From Larix kaempferi (Eukaryota > Streptophyta > Pinopsida > Pinales > Pinaceae): a DNA stretch of 64,000 nucleotides. The stretch is from NCBI GenBank assembly GCA_027924585.1, contig BSBM01001666.1, positions 1,191,001 to 1,255,000 of the forward strand. Reading direction: 5' to 3'. The notes under the pieces were generated by a model. That model did not search any database. It was not told the DNA's origin and saw only the letters and a program-made list of their open reading frames with translations. The translations under genes were made by a program, and so were the position numbers. Shown in pieces: positions 32,691-45,203 of the stretch; position 1 is the stretch's first letter; each line of letters opens with the position of its first letter.

Positions 32691-34058
32691 ATATGTCGAT
32701 GGATTCTTTTATTCCAAGAATTTGAATTCAAAATATTAGTCCGACCGGGAAAGTTGAATGTGGGACCCGACCACCTATCTTGCATAGAAACCGATGAATA
32801 TTTAGTTGGAATAAATGCCGAACTCCCTGACACCCTTATTTTTAGAGTTGAGGTTGTGTCGACTGAATTAGAAGACATCACATAATTTTTACATGAAGGA
32901 CAAGCACCAGCATGAACATTAGAAAAGAAGAAGAAAATTCTAGCAATGGAGGCATCCCGTTATACATTAATTAATAGTTATATGTATAAGCTAGGTCTCG
33001 ACGACATACTATGTCGATGCACACTGGAACATGAACAAGATACTATCATCGAAGAAGCCCATTCCGGTCTAGCAAGTGGATACTTCCATGTTGATACGAC
33101 TGCCATGAAAATTATACAATCCAGACTATGGTGGCCTTCGCTAAATAAATAATGCAAATCCTATGTGAACAAATGTGATACATGCCAGTGTATAGATTGA
33201 CCGCTGCGACAAAATGAAATGCCTCTCATCTCCTTCAACTGCATCCTTACATTTGAAATATGGGGAAATGAATTTATTGGACCGTTTCTGAATCTTCGCA
33301 GTCAAATGGGTACACGATATATTATCACTACCATCAAATATGTAACTAAGTGGGTTGAAGCAGAACCAGTCAAAGCCTGTACAGGCGAAGTTGCAGCCAA
33401 ATTTATCTATGAAAACATAATTACAATATTTGAATGCCCCCTTAATATAATTAGCGATTGAGGCACACATTTCATTAGTAAGACTATCGACGAACTACTT
33501 AAAGAATTTATGATTGATCATCATAAAAGTGCAGCATATCACCCACACTCAAATGGAGCAGTCGAGTCATTTAGCAAAACATTGAAAAAAGGTATACCAA
33601 AAATATGTAGTACCGACAAGGATGAATGGGATGACAAAATACCTTCAATATTCTGGGCATATAGAACAAAATATAAGTTATCGATGGGTTAGACACTGTT
33701 TAAACTAGTGTATGGTCAAAAAGTAGTCGTCCCTTTGCAATTCAAGCAACAAGCTCCATCCATCGCTCAAGTATTACACCTAGACATTGTTCAAGCTACA
33801 CAAGACATAATGTTTGAACTACAGAAGTTGGAAGAATAGAGAATGCTCACCATCCATCATCAAGAAGTAGAAAAATTATTGCAAAAAGCATGGCATGAAA
33901 AAAATGTCAGAAGAAAGGATATCTTAGTCAGTGACTTAGTACTCCTGTCTAACAACAAAATAAAAGGCAAACCTAAAAATCTTGAGACTAGATGGTTAGG
34001 ACTTTACATCGTCAAAGAACTTAACAACAATGGGTTGGTCATATTAAAAATACTTTAA
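32691..34058 (+). pseudogene. Gypsy integrase, broken
   Basis: 32690-32880 is the RNase H/integrase spacer (VRPGKLNVGPDHLSCIE). 32946-33175 is the zinc-binding H2C2 domain (DTIIEEAHSGLASGYFHVD, then IIQSRLWWPSLNK and YVNKCDTCQ). The catalytic core runs 33219-33690. The first Asp position appears as EFIGPF (Asp to Glu), the second is kept (IISD before a stop at 33461) and the Glu is kept (NGAVESFSKTLKKGI). 33843-34058 is the C-terminal domain (VLLSNNKIKGKPKNLETRWL). I found no archaeal-type second RNase H between RNase H and integrase, which argues against Tat/Ogre elements. Confidence 0.85.
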
Positions 34059-37000
34059 GTTCGAGCCTTCATGAAGGTTGTGAATGGAGATTGACTAAAA
34101 TGATATCGACTATAAAAGAGGCACGACGTCAACTAGTGACCATATCGCCACTAGTCAAACGTTATGTCTCCAGTTTACATAGAATTAGGAAAAATTAACT
34201 AATTTGTTTAAAAGTAGTTACATAACTAACTTAAAATCAAATAGGTATAAAAAGAAGAACCAAGACTTGGATTTTGGTAGGATGGATGTGATTCAAACAC
34301 ATGGGGATTAACTGGGCAGACGAGGCAGAGCGAGAAAATGAAAATATGCAGCAATCCTAGAATAGGAGACCTTCACCTAGTTCTGACTGATGGAACAAAG
34401 AGGCACCAATTAAGTTGTTTGACAAAATATATCTCCCAAACGATTGATGAAAGATGAAAAAATGTGTGGACCTAGAGAACGATGATACCAACGATCTGAA
34501 TGTCGACCATCAAGCATACCGACTAGTGTGAGAACAAAAATTCATGCAGAAGTTACACCAAGCATGCGAATGAGTTCCCCCCGCAAAGTTTTCATTTAGT
34601 GCTCACACCCGATTACATTAAAAGCTCGTTGAATGTCATGCCTATAAAATCAACAGAAGTTGAATATTTATGGATTATTTTCTGCATAGAATTAGAGTGA
34701 GCACATTCAATCCTTAAAATCACAAACTTTCTATTAGACTTGTCAATTCTAGAACCAACCATAGCACCAAATAAATCCACCACAATAGCAAGATCTAAAG
34801 CTGTAGAAGAGAAAGGCAGGATGCAACTAAAAGAGGTTTCCATGACCCCTTTATTGGCTAAAATACACCGAATTAAGAAAGCAAAAACATACGAGCGAAA
34901 TTGGGGAAAACAATATGCATAAATGAAGGCATGGGGAATTAGAGACAACCAATGGATATAATACACCAGCAAGCTTGCTATCACAAATATTCTTGGATAC
35001 CTAAATGCACCATTGACATCCCCAATCGGAAACCTAAAAGATATCATAGAAAAAATTATCATCAATAGATACCATGACAAGAAAACATAGATCAATGAAC
35101 CCATCCCAATCACAAATTCCCTCATTGTATCATTACTGGCTTGTTAAGGACCACCAATACCAATCATAACCAAGCCACTGCCACTCGTCAAAGAATTCAC
35201 AAGGTCCCCAACATGTAAAAACTCAAAGGGGCTTATTATCAACAAAGTCTAGTATGATTTAGTCAAATGAGATGTGGTTATTATCTTATTATGTCTAAAA
35301 AATTTAGGTTGTCCATCCGACTTGAGGCTTGACATGCTAGAAGCATTCAAGAAGGTCACTTACGATGCAAAATATTCAATTGGTCCGACCATTTGGAGCA
35401 ATTGGTCAAGACCAATTACGAGAGATTCCAAGAGTCGGCACAAGCAATCAGATTCCCGTCATTACTTATCTAGATAGTAATGGCGAAAATTACTCCTATC
35501 GGTGAAATAGAGAGCACCAACACACATCAATTGTTGATGAAAAAATTCCAAATATTTGCAAGGAATGGACCATCTTTTAATGTAGCAAAAGAAAATACCT
35601 ACTTGGAAAATTTGTTCTAGGTGGTAAAAACCAAGTGCAACCATTGGAGATTATCCCAACACATTCGTTGCAATTTACCCCACGGAGCATATTTTGAACT
35701 TGGCCTTGACCATACAAAGGTATAGTACATGTAGGGTGCCACGAGAGATGCAAAAGAACTCAACTATTACCCTAATGTTGCCTAGATGTTTTCTAATTTT
35801 TCCAAACAAAAAAATACTAAAATACCCATACCGAACATTTACAAGGCTCAAGAGTGGGATCTCAATGAGAAACTAACAGATGGAGAGCTAGCAGACCAAA
35901 GGGAAGAAGCACTATACATTACCACATTTGGCCCAGACGATGAGACAAAATATATATTGGAAATAGTGCCATCTTCTAGTCAAAGCAAATATCTAGTTTT
36001 CGAATCCCTGGGAGAGATGACTGGGGATGACAAAGAAGAACCGCTAATCAAATATAGATTTGAGCCTGACTTTGATGAGCTGCAACTAAAGGAAAAAGTC
36101 AACCAAGTTCTTGAAAATATACTTATATTTCAACGCAACCTTAAAGGCAAAGTGACCATGTAGAATGCAAAGAAAAGAAAAAATCTCATATTGGATACTA
36201 CAGAAGGTGACCTTGAAGAATTGAGGGAGTAGGCCAAACATGTTTTACTAGAAGCCACAAAGAACAAAGTGACTATAGAGCTCCAATACTAGAAGGACTA
36301 TGAGAAAAATCAACCATTACATCTAGCCATCTCAAAGACTTCCTCTGCAATGCTACCACTGCCACCAAAGAAACAAAAGATAACTCGGACTTCATAAGCA
36401 GAAAATATGGTCGATTTGATAGATGACTCTCCACTGGTGTCACCATCCCAAATTCAATAAGAATAAGAATAGGTAAATTTACCAAGCACCAATCCCTTTA
36501 AAATGAATCCTAAATTAAGTCAATTCCTGGCTACTTATTCACAATATATACCACATTTCTCCAAGCTTTCTGTGATGTCCCTTGAATAGTTAACCACTAT
36601 ACCATCACCTGCACCAACCAGCTCAAAACCTCAAAAGAAGTAGTTTCTACCGTCACTTGAAACTTTCGTCAAATCCTCCCTAACTACCTTGACCTTTTTT
36701 TATCCCCTATTTCAAAGGTAAGTGCAAACAAATATAACTATAAAACAGAATGCAGATGAGACATCCCATTTTGATTTGATTCGATCACCATCGCCATCAC
36801 AAATGACTCCATTTAAAACCACCATTTTTCCATCTAAACCATCGACTACTTCTCTAATAGCATATATGTCATTCCCCCCCACCTAACGTAACTTCAATTA
36901 CCGCTTCATTACCACTTTCGAATTCAACAGAGTTGACCATTATCAAAACCTCTCTGTCGACTCTGTCAACTTCAACAATATCATTTTACTGTTGTCATGA

Positions 37001-38278
37001 CTTCTCCACTTCCCTCGATATCATTGACTCCGGTATCGGTGACACCTGCATCATACCTACCTTCATTGACGCTACCTCCATTGACCATCCCTATGTCGAC
37101 CTTACCACCTTTGACTATGACCACTTCAAATCCGTCGATTTCCACACCACCCTCATTTACTGTAGCTACATCAACCGCTCCACAGATGACCATGTCTTCT
37201 AGAAAAAGTAAAAAGAAGTAATCTAAGTAAAAAAAATAAGAAGACCAAAAGTGAGGCCCATCTAACTTTGACAGTACATCTAGTAGCAGGATAAAAAGTA
37301 GAAAAAGTCATCTTTATTCCCTCCAAAGCATTAGAAAAGGAACTTGATGACTTCATCAAAGTGACTACCAAAGAGCGCACCAAGAGATGGTTTGAAGATG
37401 CCAAAATATTCAAAACATTGAAGGAGGAACACGAAAATTTATGGACAATATGATCAACAAAGGTATAACAGATTATTGGGCCATTACCAGAGCCTCAACC
37501 AGAGAAAACAATTGATAAGTTACAAAGTCTAGTTGAATTCATCCTCGATAATTATGAAACATTCCATAACTAGCTTGGGAAAAAACAACACGACAAAACC
37601 GGTCTACTCATTGCCAACCAGTTTAGAGCATTTGAAGAATGCAATAAAAAGCTAAAAGAATATGAAGTACATGAAACCAGGGCCACAATTTTTATTAATA
37701 TTTGGTACTCATATTATGGGAAAATTTGTGTTGAAATCCATAATATGTATAGCACTTTATTAGAGATTTATAAACAAAATCAATCAACCGACCCAATCTT
37801 ACTTCAAATTTTGAACAATCAACTTAGCATGGAACAACAACGACAAGATCAATTAATGAGAAAAGAGTACAAATGGGTACATGAAGGAAAGCGAGCATAA
37901 GAAGAACTTGACCAGTTAACAAATCACATCTACAAATCGATGAGATCAAGATAAATCTAGACACAAAATTTTGGTCCAAAGATGCAAAACATAGTAGATC
38001 AGCATATGCAAGTTGAATTGATATGCCTATTTGAACTAACTAGTATGGCTGCAAACATCAAGATTGTTCTAGCCGAATGGGATGGGTTTCATGAATGCCT
38101 TTCCCTCTCTGCTCTATCGTCGAAGCATGTGTTTATTTCATTTCTCTGGGCGATGCATCCAACTCTCAACAACATTAGACATTTTTCTTATTTTTGTAAT
38201 TTTGTTAAAACTTTTATAAAAAGTAACATCGCCCCATTCTCTTTGGGACAAAGAAATGTTTTTGGGTGGGGAAGATTT
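34059..38278 (+). other. Extra 4.2 kb between integrase and 3' LTR
   Basis: Plus-strand relics read as a decayed additional ORF. 34740-35130 is basic and helical. 35786-36163 is a 125-residue acidic frame (LNEKLTDGELADQREEALY...). 36933-37221 is Ser/Thr/Pro-rich (PLPSISLTPVSVTPASYLPS). 37230-37970 is charged, probably coiled coil (EKELDDFIKVTTKERTKRW; NQLSMEQQRQDQLMRKE). No domain is recognised. A polypurine-type tract (tttgggtggggaag, 38261-38274) ends it. The 170-codon minus-strand frame at 34613-35125 looks like a shadow. Confidence 0.45.
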
Positions 38279-38608
38279 TGTAGGAGCCTAATTGACTAGC
38301 CAAATAGGTCCTCTTGATCGACTAGAGATTAATCAGCTCAGTCGGTTGGGTCGGTTAGGCCTACCGACCGAACAATTAGGAAATTATAACTGTATAATTG
38401 TTTATATGCACTATATAATAGGTTGTTGATCCAGAAGATGTAATGCTGATTTTTGTACATGATGGTCTCATAATATAAGACAAATTGTTTCTCTTATCAC
38501 CACTACTTGTATTCTTTCTCCTATCTTTATGTATGTATGTATGATCTTACATCTTGCTATGTATTGATGTGCTACTGGTAACCATATGTAATCCCTTATA
38601 TTACAACA
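38279..38608 (+). repeat. Gypsy 3' LTR
   Basis: 330 bp, tgtaggagcc to ttacaaca, followed by TSD agaat (38609-38613). Pairs with 586-701 plus 16141-16357; divergence by eye is well over 10%. Confidence 0.88.
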
Positions 38609-40689
38609 AGAATACAAGATATTCAAGAAGGATGTCCAATCTATTTATGTTATTTTTGCTAAGCATGGTGGTTCATATTATATTTTTGTATCTAATTTTC
38701 ACTCCACCAAATAAGTTCTTGGGGCTACTTATGAAGAACTCACTCTTGAATATTTTTGTGCTTCTTTGATTACAGATCAAGATAAGCTCTTGCATCTTGG
38801 AGTGATAAACACTGCATATACATCTAACAAATCCTTAATGGCTCACTGGAAGGATAAATACAAGCATCCAAAAAAGGAATATCGTCACAACAACAATAAA
38901 AACAAGGGTCCCAAACCTTGAAATACAACTCCTTATATTCCCCATGGTGATAAAGACACTAAATCGAAAGGTAATAAGATTAAAATACATTGATTTTTTT
39001 TTAGTAAGATGGTCTTCTTGAGCCTAAGTGTGTCAATAAAATGGACACCTTAGAAGCAAAAATGAATAAGCACAACATCAATCCTTATTTTTTTTCTTCT
39101 AACTCTTCTTGTCACGGACATGCATTTTCTGCTTTTGGTTTTTCCTTCAATGCAACATCTACTTCTTCTTCTAATGAGTGGCTTATAGATTATGGAGCAT
39201 CTTAATATATGGCTAAGGATAATGACTTTTTTTCTACTCTTAGTGAATGCTAGATCTTTTAGTGTTGTAGGATTTGGAATAGTTCAACTAGATGATGGTC
39301 ATTTAAATTATGTATTATGTGTTGCAAGTATTTCCAACAATATTCTATTAGTATACTAGATCACTCATCCAGGTGAAGTTAAAACAATAGGGTTTTCATC
39401 TCATCAAGTTGTAATGAAGGATTTAAATATCCTAAGCATGTATGGTGGCTATAATATTTTATGTGATTACCAAGTTGCACAAATTTGAGAGGTTTGGGTC
39501 ATCTTCCATTAGTTTTTATTGATCATAGAGATGATTTGATTAAACTTTGGCATGAGTGACTTGGTCATCTAAACTACCACTTGTTGTAGTAGCTATGTAA
39601 TTAGAATATGGTGATCGATCTTCCTTTCATTTCTTATAAAGATGGCATTTTAATTTCTTGTGTCCTCGACAAACATCACCAGAACAATTTTAACAAATGT
39701 ACCTCTTGGCATGCCTCAAGCCCCTTGCAACTTGTTCACAATGATTTGTGTGGTCTTCTTCTTTCATTGTGTTCAAGTATTTCTTAAATTTAATTGATGA
39801 TTTCTTTAGACGCGCGTGGGTTTATTTCTTAAAACTTAAGAGTGAAGTTTTTGGCCTATAAGGTTCTTGTTGAAAAACAATACAAACATTGATTGTAGAA
39901 GTTTAGAACATATAATGAAGGAAAATATGTTACACAAAATTTACAATTTACTCCACTACATAGGGCATTTAGATGCATCATATTGTTCCATACACACCAT
40001 AAAAAAATGATGTTGCAAAGAGAAATAATTACACATTAAAGGAAATGACCAATTGCAGGATTCAATTGAAAGGATTAAGTCCTCAATTTTGGGCAGAAGC
40101 CATTAATTGTGTTAATTACATAGTTAATTTCACCTCCATAGTTAATTGCACTCCCACAAAGGCTTTAAAATATATAACATTGAAAGAAGGATGGAGTAAA
40201 ATTAAACTAGATTTAATCCACTTTTGTGTATTTGATAGTGAAGCATGGAATCACATTCACGGTGAGAGAATGAAAGCATTACAACCTAAAAGTGAGAAGT
40301 GCAATTTTTTTGGATTTTTGGAAGATGAAAAATGTTATAGACTTCTTCAACCACATTCCAATGAAATCATTATTAGGAGAGATGTTAAGTTTAATGAAAA
40401 TCTATTTGCCTACGAGCATAATTCAACATTTGTGCTATCTTTGACTTGCAAGCCATCTTTAGTGATTGTTCTATCTTATATTCCCAATTGTTTTAGTGGT
40501 GATCCTATTCTAGTTTCTTCATCTATTGATGACAACGAGGATGGAAATCCATGTCCTCCTACTTGCATTCCCCCAATTTTGTTTGTTGAACATAAACTTG
40601 CACCCGCATAATCACTTCCTAGATGGATCTATAAAACATAAGAAGTAGTTAGTAATCTTGTTAAGATCCTACATATTAATGTCATACAT
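38609..40689 (+). pseudogene. Old copia element, 3' part: gag end, protease, integrase
   Basis: Continues the 1-585 gag: YKIFKKDVQSIYVIFAKHGG, HSTK, LGATYEELTLEYFCASLIT, DQDKLLHLGVINTAYTSNKS. The protease near 39165-39215 reads EWLIDYGAS*YMAKD, with the DSG box changed to DYG and a stop at the next block. Integrase: a degenerate HHCC region near 39550-39700, LVHNDLCG near 39730-39755, and an intact-looking C-terminal stretch (40045-40611) with LSPQFWAEAINCVNYIVN, TPTKALKYITLKEGWSKIK and LQPHSNEIIIRRDVKFNENL. No RT is seen; the element is cut at 40689 by the Tnt1-like copia. Confidence 0.8.
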
Positions 40690-41169
40690 TGTTGGTTGTG
40701 GAGCCTGATCTTCCTGATTTAGAGATGTTGTTGTTTCAATTGTGTATGTAACCCAGTTTTATATGACGTGCATATGGATTGTACACTCATCCCAACATGG
40801 GGGTGTGGGGGAGCCAACAGTTTACGGGCCCATGGTATTGGGTAGCCTGTAGTATTTTCCCATGGTAATTCCCCTTTAAAAAGAAAACATTGTAATACAG
40901 CTGTGTAATGTATTGTAGCATTGTAAATATCTCTATGATTCTGTAAGAGAGACTGTGAGAGAGTGAATATGAAGTTGCAACGGATGTGTCGCAGGTTGTA
41001 TCCCTTCATTTGTTGGATGGTATAATAATAAGGACTGGAAATTTCTGTGTGGACGTAGCCCATCTTGGGTGAACCACGTTATATTGGTCTCTCTCTTGTA
41101 ATGTGTTTTATGTGATTTATATTTGCATCTTGTTTATTGTTATTACTCCGCGATCCTATTTTTCTAACA
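40690..41169 (+). repeat. Tnt1-like copia 5' LTR
   Basis: 480 bp, starts tgttggttgtggagcc, ends tttttctaaca. It lacks most of the G-rich block present in the 3' LTR, where only gggggtgtgggggagcc remains (40800-40815). Confidence 0.9.
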
Positions 41170-41219
41170 ATTTGTATCAGAGCTAAAGGTCTATTTGGCA
41201 AATAAACTCGCAAGAAAGA

Positions 41220-42030
41220 AGGGTTCCTGGTTCGAGTGGGATCAATGGTAGGGGAAGGAAATTTTAAGGTCGAGAAATTTAACGAACAAAAATACTAGTT
41301 AATATGGAAGATGCAAATGGAGGACTATCTGTATCAGAAGGATTTGTTCCTACCGTTGAGAGGAAAAGAAAAACAACTGGCAACTATGAAGGACGAAGAA
41401 TGGGAGGTTCTTGGTAGAAAGGCATTGGGAACAATATGGTTGTGCTTGGGTTCATCTGTGGCTTTCAATATATCAAAAGAAAAGACAACGAACAGTTTGA
41501 TGAGCACATTGGGTAAACTGTATTGAAACCCTCGGCCTCCAACAAGGTATTTCTAATGAAGCGTTTATTCAATATGAATATGTCAGAATGTGGATATGTT
41601 GCTCATCATTTAAATGAATTTAATACAATTACAAATCAACTAAGTTTTGTAAAATTGAACTTTGAAGATGAGGTTAGGGATCTTCTAATCTTGTTCTCAT
41701 TGCCAGAAAGCTGGAATGACTTGGTCATGGCTGTAAGTAAATCTTTCTCTGGTTCAAACACTTTGAAATTTGATGATGTTGTTGGTGTTATTCTTAGCGA
41801 GGAAATGTGAAGGAAAAGCATAGGTGAGACATCAGGTAATGTGTTGACCATGGAGAGGAGGGGAAGACAAAGGGAGAGAGTAAAGATCCCAGGTAATCAC
41901 AACAAGTCCAGGAAGGGAAGATCCAAGTCCAGACTGGGAAATATAGAGTGTTGGAACTGTGGAAAGAAATGACATCTGAAGAAAGACTGCAGATCTCTAA
42001 AGAAGAAAGGAGATGGACAGCAGGAGACTA
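41220..42030 (+). pseudogene. Tnt1-like copia gag with zinc knuckle
   Basis: Frames at 41311-41526 and 41523-41810 cover the UBN2 capsid domain (MQMEDYLYQKDLFLPLRGKE; LPESWNDLVMAVSKSFSGSN). The zinc knuckle near 41947-41990 reads CWNCGKK*HLKKDC, a standard CX2CX4HX4C with Gly changed to a stop (gga to tga). Confidence 0.85.
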
Positions 42031-42056
42031 CTTAGGAAGCAAATGTAGCCGGTGAT

Positions 42057-43590
42057 GTGTTACAAGATGCTTTGATTCTTGCATTAGACAATACTAGTGA
42101 ATATTGGGTAGTAGATTCAGGGGCTCCATGTCATGCTACACCCCATAGTAAATTCGTTCATGATTATGTTCGAGGTGATTTTGGACATGTTTTATTGGGT
42201 GGTGATGAACCATGTAAAATTGTTGGAATGAGTAAGGTACATATAAAGTTAAAGAATGATGAATGGTTGTTGAAAGATGTAAGACATATCCCTGCTATGA
42301 AAAGAAATCTAATCTCAACATGGCAGTTGGGAGATGGTTATTGTTTATCTACGTTAGGAGAAACGTGGTGGAAGATAACTAAAGGATCAATGGTGATAGA
42401 AAAAGGATACATGATAGGTACGTTGTATTTATTTCCTCATAATATTGATTTTTCTATATCTTTAGCTTCCACAGGAACATATACAACATTGTGGCATCAT
42501 AGGCTTGGCCACATGAGTGAGAAGGGGTTGTTGATTCTCCACTCAAGGAAGTTGCTACCAGATCTGAAGCAGGTAAGTTTGGAATTATGTGAGAACTGTG
42601 TTTATGGAAAACAGAAGAGACTTAGATTTCTCAGGGTTGGGAAACATAAGAAGAGTGAAAAGTTAGAGATTGTGCATACAAATGTATGGGGACCAACTAA
42701 GGTACAACCTCTTGGTGGCTCTTGTTATTATGTTACTTTTATTGATGATGCAACTAAAAAAACTTGGGTTTATTGCATTAGACATAAATCTGATGTGTTT
42801 GCTACTTTTAAGAAGTGAAAATATTTGGTTGAGAACGAGACATGAAAAAGGTTGAAGTGTCTCAGATCTGATAATGGAGGTGAATACTGCGGCAAGGAGT
42901 TTGATAGTTACTATTCATACCATGGGATTCGTAGAGAGAATACAATCCCAGGAACACCATGAGAAAATGGTGTGTCAGAAAGTATGAACAAAACAATCAT
43001 GGAGCATGCAAGGTGTATGAGATTGCATGCAGGGTTTCCCTTACAGTTTTGGGAAGATGCTATAGATACTGTTGTTTACTTAATAAACATAGGACTTTCA
43101 AGTGCTTTGGATGGTGGTATTCTAGAGGAGACATGGACAGGTAAAAAGGTAAACTACTCATTTCTGAGAACTTTTGGTTGTGAAACATTTGAACATATTA
43201 ATAAAGAAAATAGAACAAAGCTTGAGGCTAAATCAAAGAAATGTACCTTTATTGGATACGGGGTTGATGATTTTGGTTATCGCTTATAGGATTATGAAAA
43301 TAACAAAATAATTAGGAGTAGAGATGTAGTATTTAATGAAAATTTCATGTATAAAGATCAGTTGCAGGGAAAGAAAAAGGAAAAGGAAAACACATAGTAC
43401 ACAATGCTTGATGAAATCAAAGAAAATGAAGTTCCAAAGGTGCCAAAAAATCAAGAACAACAACAAGCACCTCAAAGAAGATCTACCAAGTCAAGTAAAC
43501 CCCCTGAACAATACTCTCCTTCAATGTATTATTTATTGATGACTGACTCTGGTGAACCAAAATGTTATGAAGAAGCAATGCAGGTGTAAA
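42057..43590 (+). pseudogene. Tnt1-like copia protease and integrase
   Basis: 42057-42818 is an uninterrupted frame. It holds the protease active site WVVDSGAPCHATP, the integrase zinc finger (LWHHRLGHMSEKGL ... CENCVYGKQKR) and the start of the catalytic core. The first catalytic Asp is Asn (HTNVWGP, normally HTDVWGP). The second block RSDNGGEY lies near 42865-42890. The Glu block ENGVSESMNKT is near 42965-42998 after a stop in the preceding PGTP* stretch. The C-terminal part (42972-43289) includes FGCETFEHINKENRTKLEAK. The frame then breaks. Confidence 0.88.
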
Positions 43591-44560
43591 CTAGAAATAA
43601 GTGGGAGCAAGGCATGAATGAGGAGATGGGCTCATTGGTACGAAACCAGACTTGGGATTTGATTCGGTTGCATGCAGGTAAAAGAGCATTGCAGAATAAA
43701 TGGGTTTATAGGTTAAAGGAAGAAGATGGAGGAAATAAGCAATACAATGCCAGACTTGTTGTAAAGGGGTTTGCATAGAAGAAAATGTATAGATTTTAAT
43801 GAAATATTTTTCCCTGTTTTTAAAATGACTTCAATTAGAACTATTTTAAGTCTAGTGGCAGTAGAAGATTTGCATCTTGAACAGTAATATGTAAAAACAA
43901 CCTTTCTCCATGGGGATTTGGAGGAAGCTATTTATATGCAACAACCACAAGGGTATGAGGTCAAAGGGAAGGAGAATTTAGTATGCAGGTTGAAGAAGAT
44001 CTTGTATGGCCTGAAGCAAGCTCCAAGGAAGTAGTATTTAAAATTTGACAAGTTTATAACAGAACAAGGTTATAGTAGATGTCAATCTGACCATTGTGTT
44101 TATTTCAAGGGGCTAGATAATGGAAGATATATTATCTTTTTATTGTATGTGGATGACATGCTTGTTGCAGGATATAAATATGCTCAAAAGGAATTTAGTT
44201 AATTCATTTGCGATGAAGGATTTGGGTGTTGCAAAGAAAATCCTTGGTATGAGAATAACAAGAGACATGAAAAATCGCAAATTGACACTGTCTCAAGGTG
44301 AGTACATACAAAAGGTGTTGGATAGGTTTAGAATGCAGAATGCAAAACCAGTTAGTACACCTTTGGCCAACCATTTCAAACTAAGTAAGGATATGTGTCT
44401 CAAGACATGGAAACAGATAGATTACATGTCCAGGGTTCCCTATTCATCAATAGTTGACAATTTGATGTATGCCATGGTGTGCACCAAACCATATATTTCA
44501 TATGTAGTGGGAGTTGTGAGAAGGTGTATGAAAAATACACGAAAAATATAGGTAAAGAAC
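43591..44560 (+). pseudogene. Tnt1-like copia reverse transcriptase
   Basis: Starts with WEQGMNEEMGSLVRNQTWDL, RALQNKWVYRLKEEDGGNKQ and YNARLVVKGFA*. It then continues in another frame with [19 protein letters not shown] and [11 protein letters not shown]. The catalytic box LLYVDDMLVAG (about 44140-44172) is intact. 44120-44551 encodes the C-terminal RT part (LSQGEYIQKVLDRFRMQNAK, PVSTPLANHFKLSKDM). Confidence 0.88.
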
Positions 44561-45203
44561 ATTGGAAGGAGGTACAATGGATTCTCTGGTATTTGAGAGG
44601 TACTACCACTCATGCATTATGTTTTGGAGGTTAAGACACTATTCTACAAGGTTATGTTGATGCACCTATGGCAAGTGATAAAGATAGCATGAGGAGCACC
44701 ACCTGGTATGTTTTTATTGTAGGTGAAACAACAATAAGTTGGATTTTGAGGCTACAAAAGGTTGTTGCAATTTCAACAATGGAAGTGGAGTATGTTGTTG
44801 CTACAAAGACTAATAAAGCGATGATTTGGTTACAGAGGTTCATGGAGGAATTGGGTAAGAAGTAGGAGAATAGCAGGTTGTACAATGACAACTAGAGTGG
44901 CAATCTTCTTGCAAAGAACTCATCCTTCCATTCTAAGACTAAACATATACAACTCAAGTATCATTTCATACGGTCTGTTTTGGAAGATGAACAATTAAAG
45001 CTGGAAAATATGCACACTAGCCAGAATCCAGCAGACATGTTGACAAATGTAGTAACCAGAGAGAAACTAAGTTCCTGCTCGATTTCAGTTGGCCTTTAAG
45101 CATGAAGGTGGAGATGAGAAATTTTCCAGGTCCAAGGTTCAAAGCATAGTCCAACAAGTGCAACGGTAATGGAGTTGACGTGATCAGTCTCCAAGTGGGA
45201 GAT
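44561..45203 (+). pseudogene. Tnt1-like copia RNase H and 3' end
   Basis: Includes GYVDAPMASDKDSMRSTTWY (normally ...DADMAGDKDSRRSTTGY, so an RNase H acidic residue is lost), TTISWILRLQKVVAISTMEV near 44728-44790 and the tail TKHIQLKYHFIRSVLEDEQL. A weak polypurine tract (ccaagtgggagat) precedes the 3' LTR. Confidence 0.85.

Larger units (their letters stand above)
586..38608 (+). mobile_element. Ty3/gypsy LTR retrotransposon hosting two nested elements
   Basis: The element runs from the LTR start tgtcagaggagcct (586) to the LTR end ttacaaca (38608). Its flanking TSD is agaat (581-585 and 38609-38613), and removing it restores a copia gag frame. The 5' LTR is itself split by the 702-16135 element. 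After removing nested copies, the LTRs are about 333 and 330 bp and the interior is roughly 15 kb, long for a gypsy element. Order on the plus strand: leader, gag, protease, a second gag-like stretch, RT, RNase H, integrase, then about 4 kb of extra sequence before the 3' LTR. Every coding domain carries stops or frameshifts. LTR divergence is far higher than in the nested elements, so this is one of the older layers. Confidence 0.85.

Noticed and set aside
34613-35125. 170-codon minus-strand frame with hydrophobic stretches
   Set aside because: Opposite to the orientation of the gypsy element and overlapping basic plus-strand relics; hydrophobicity comes from the complementary AT-rich codons, so it is treated as a shadow.
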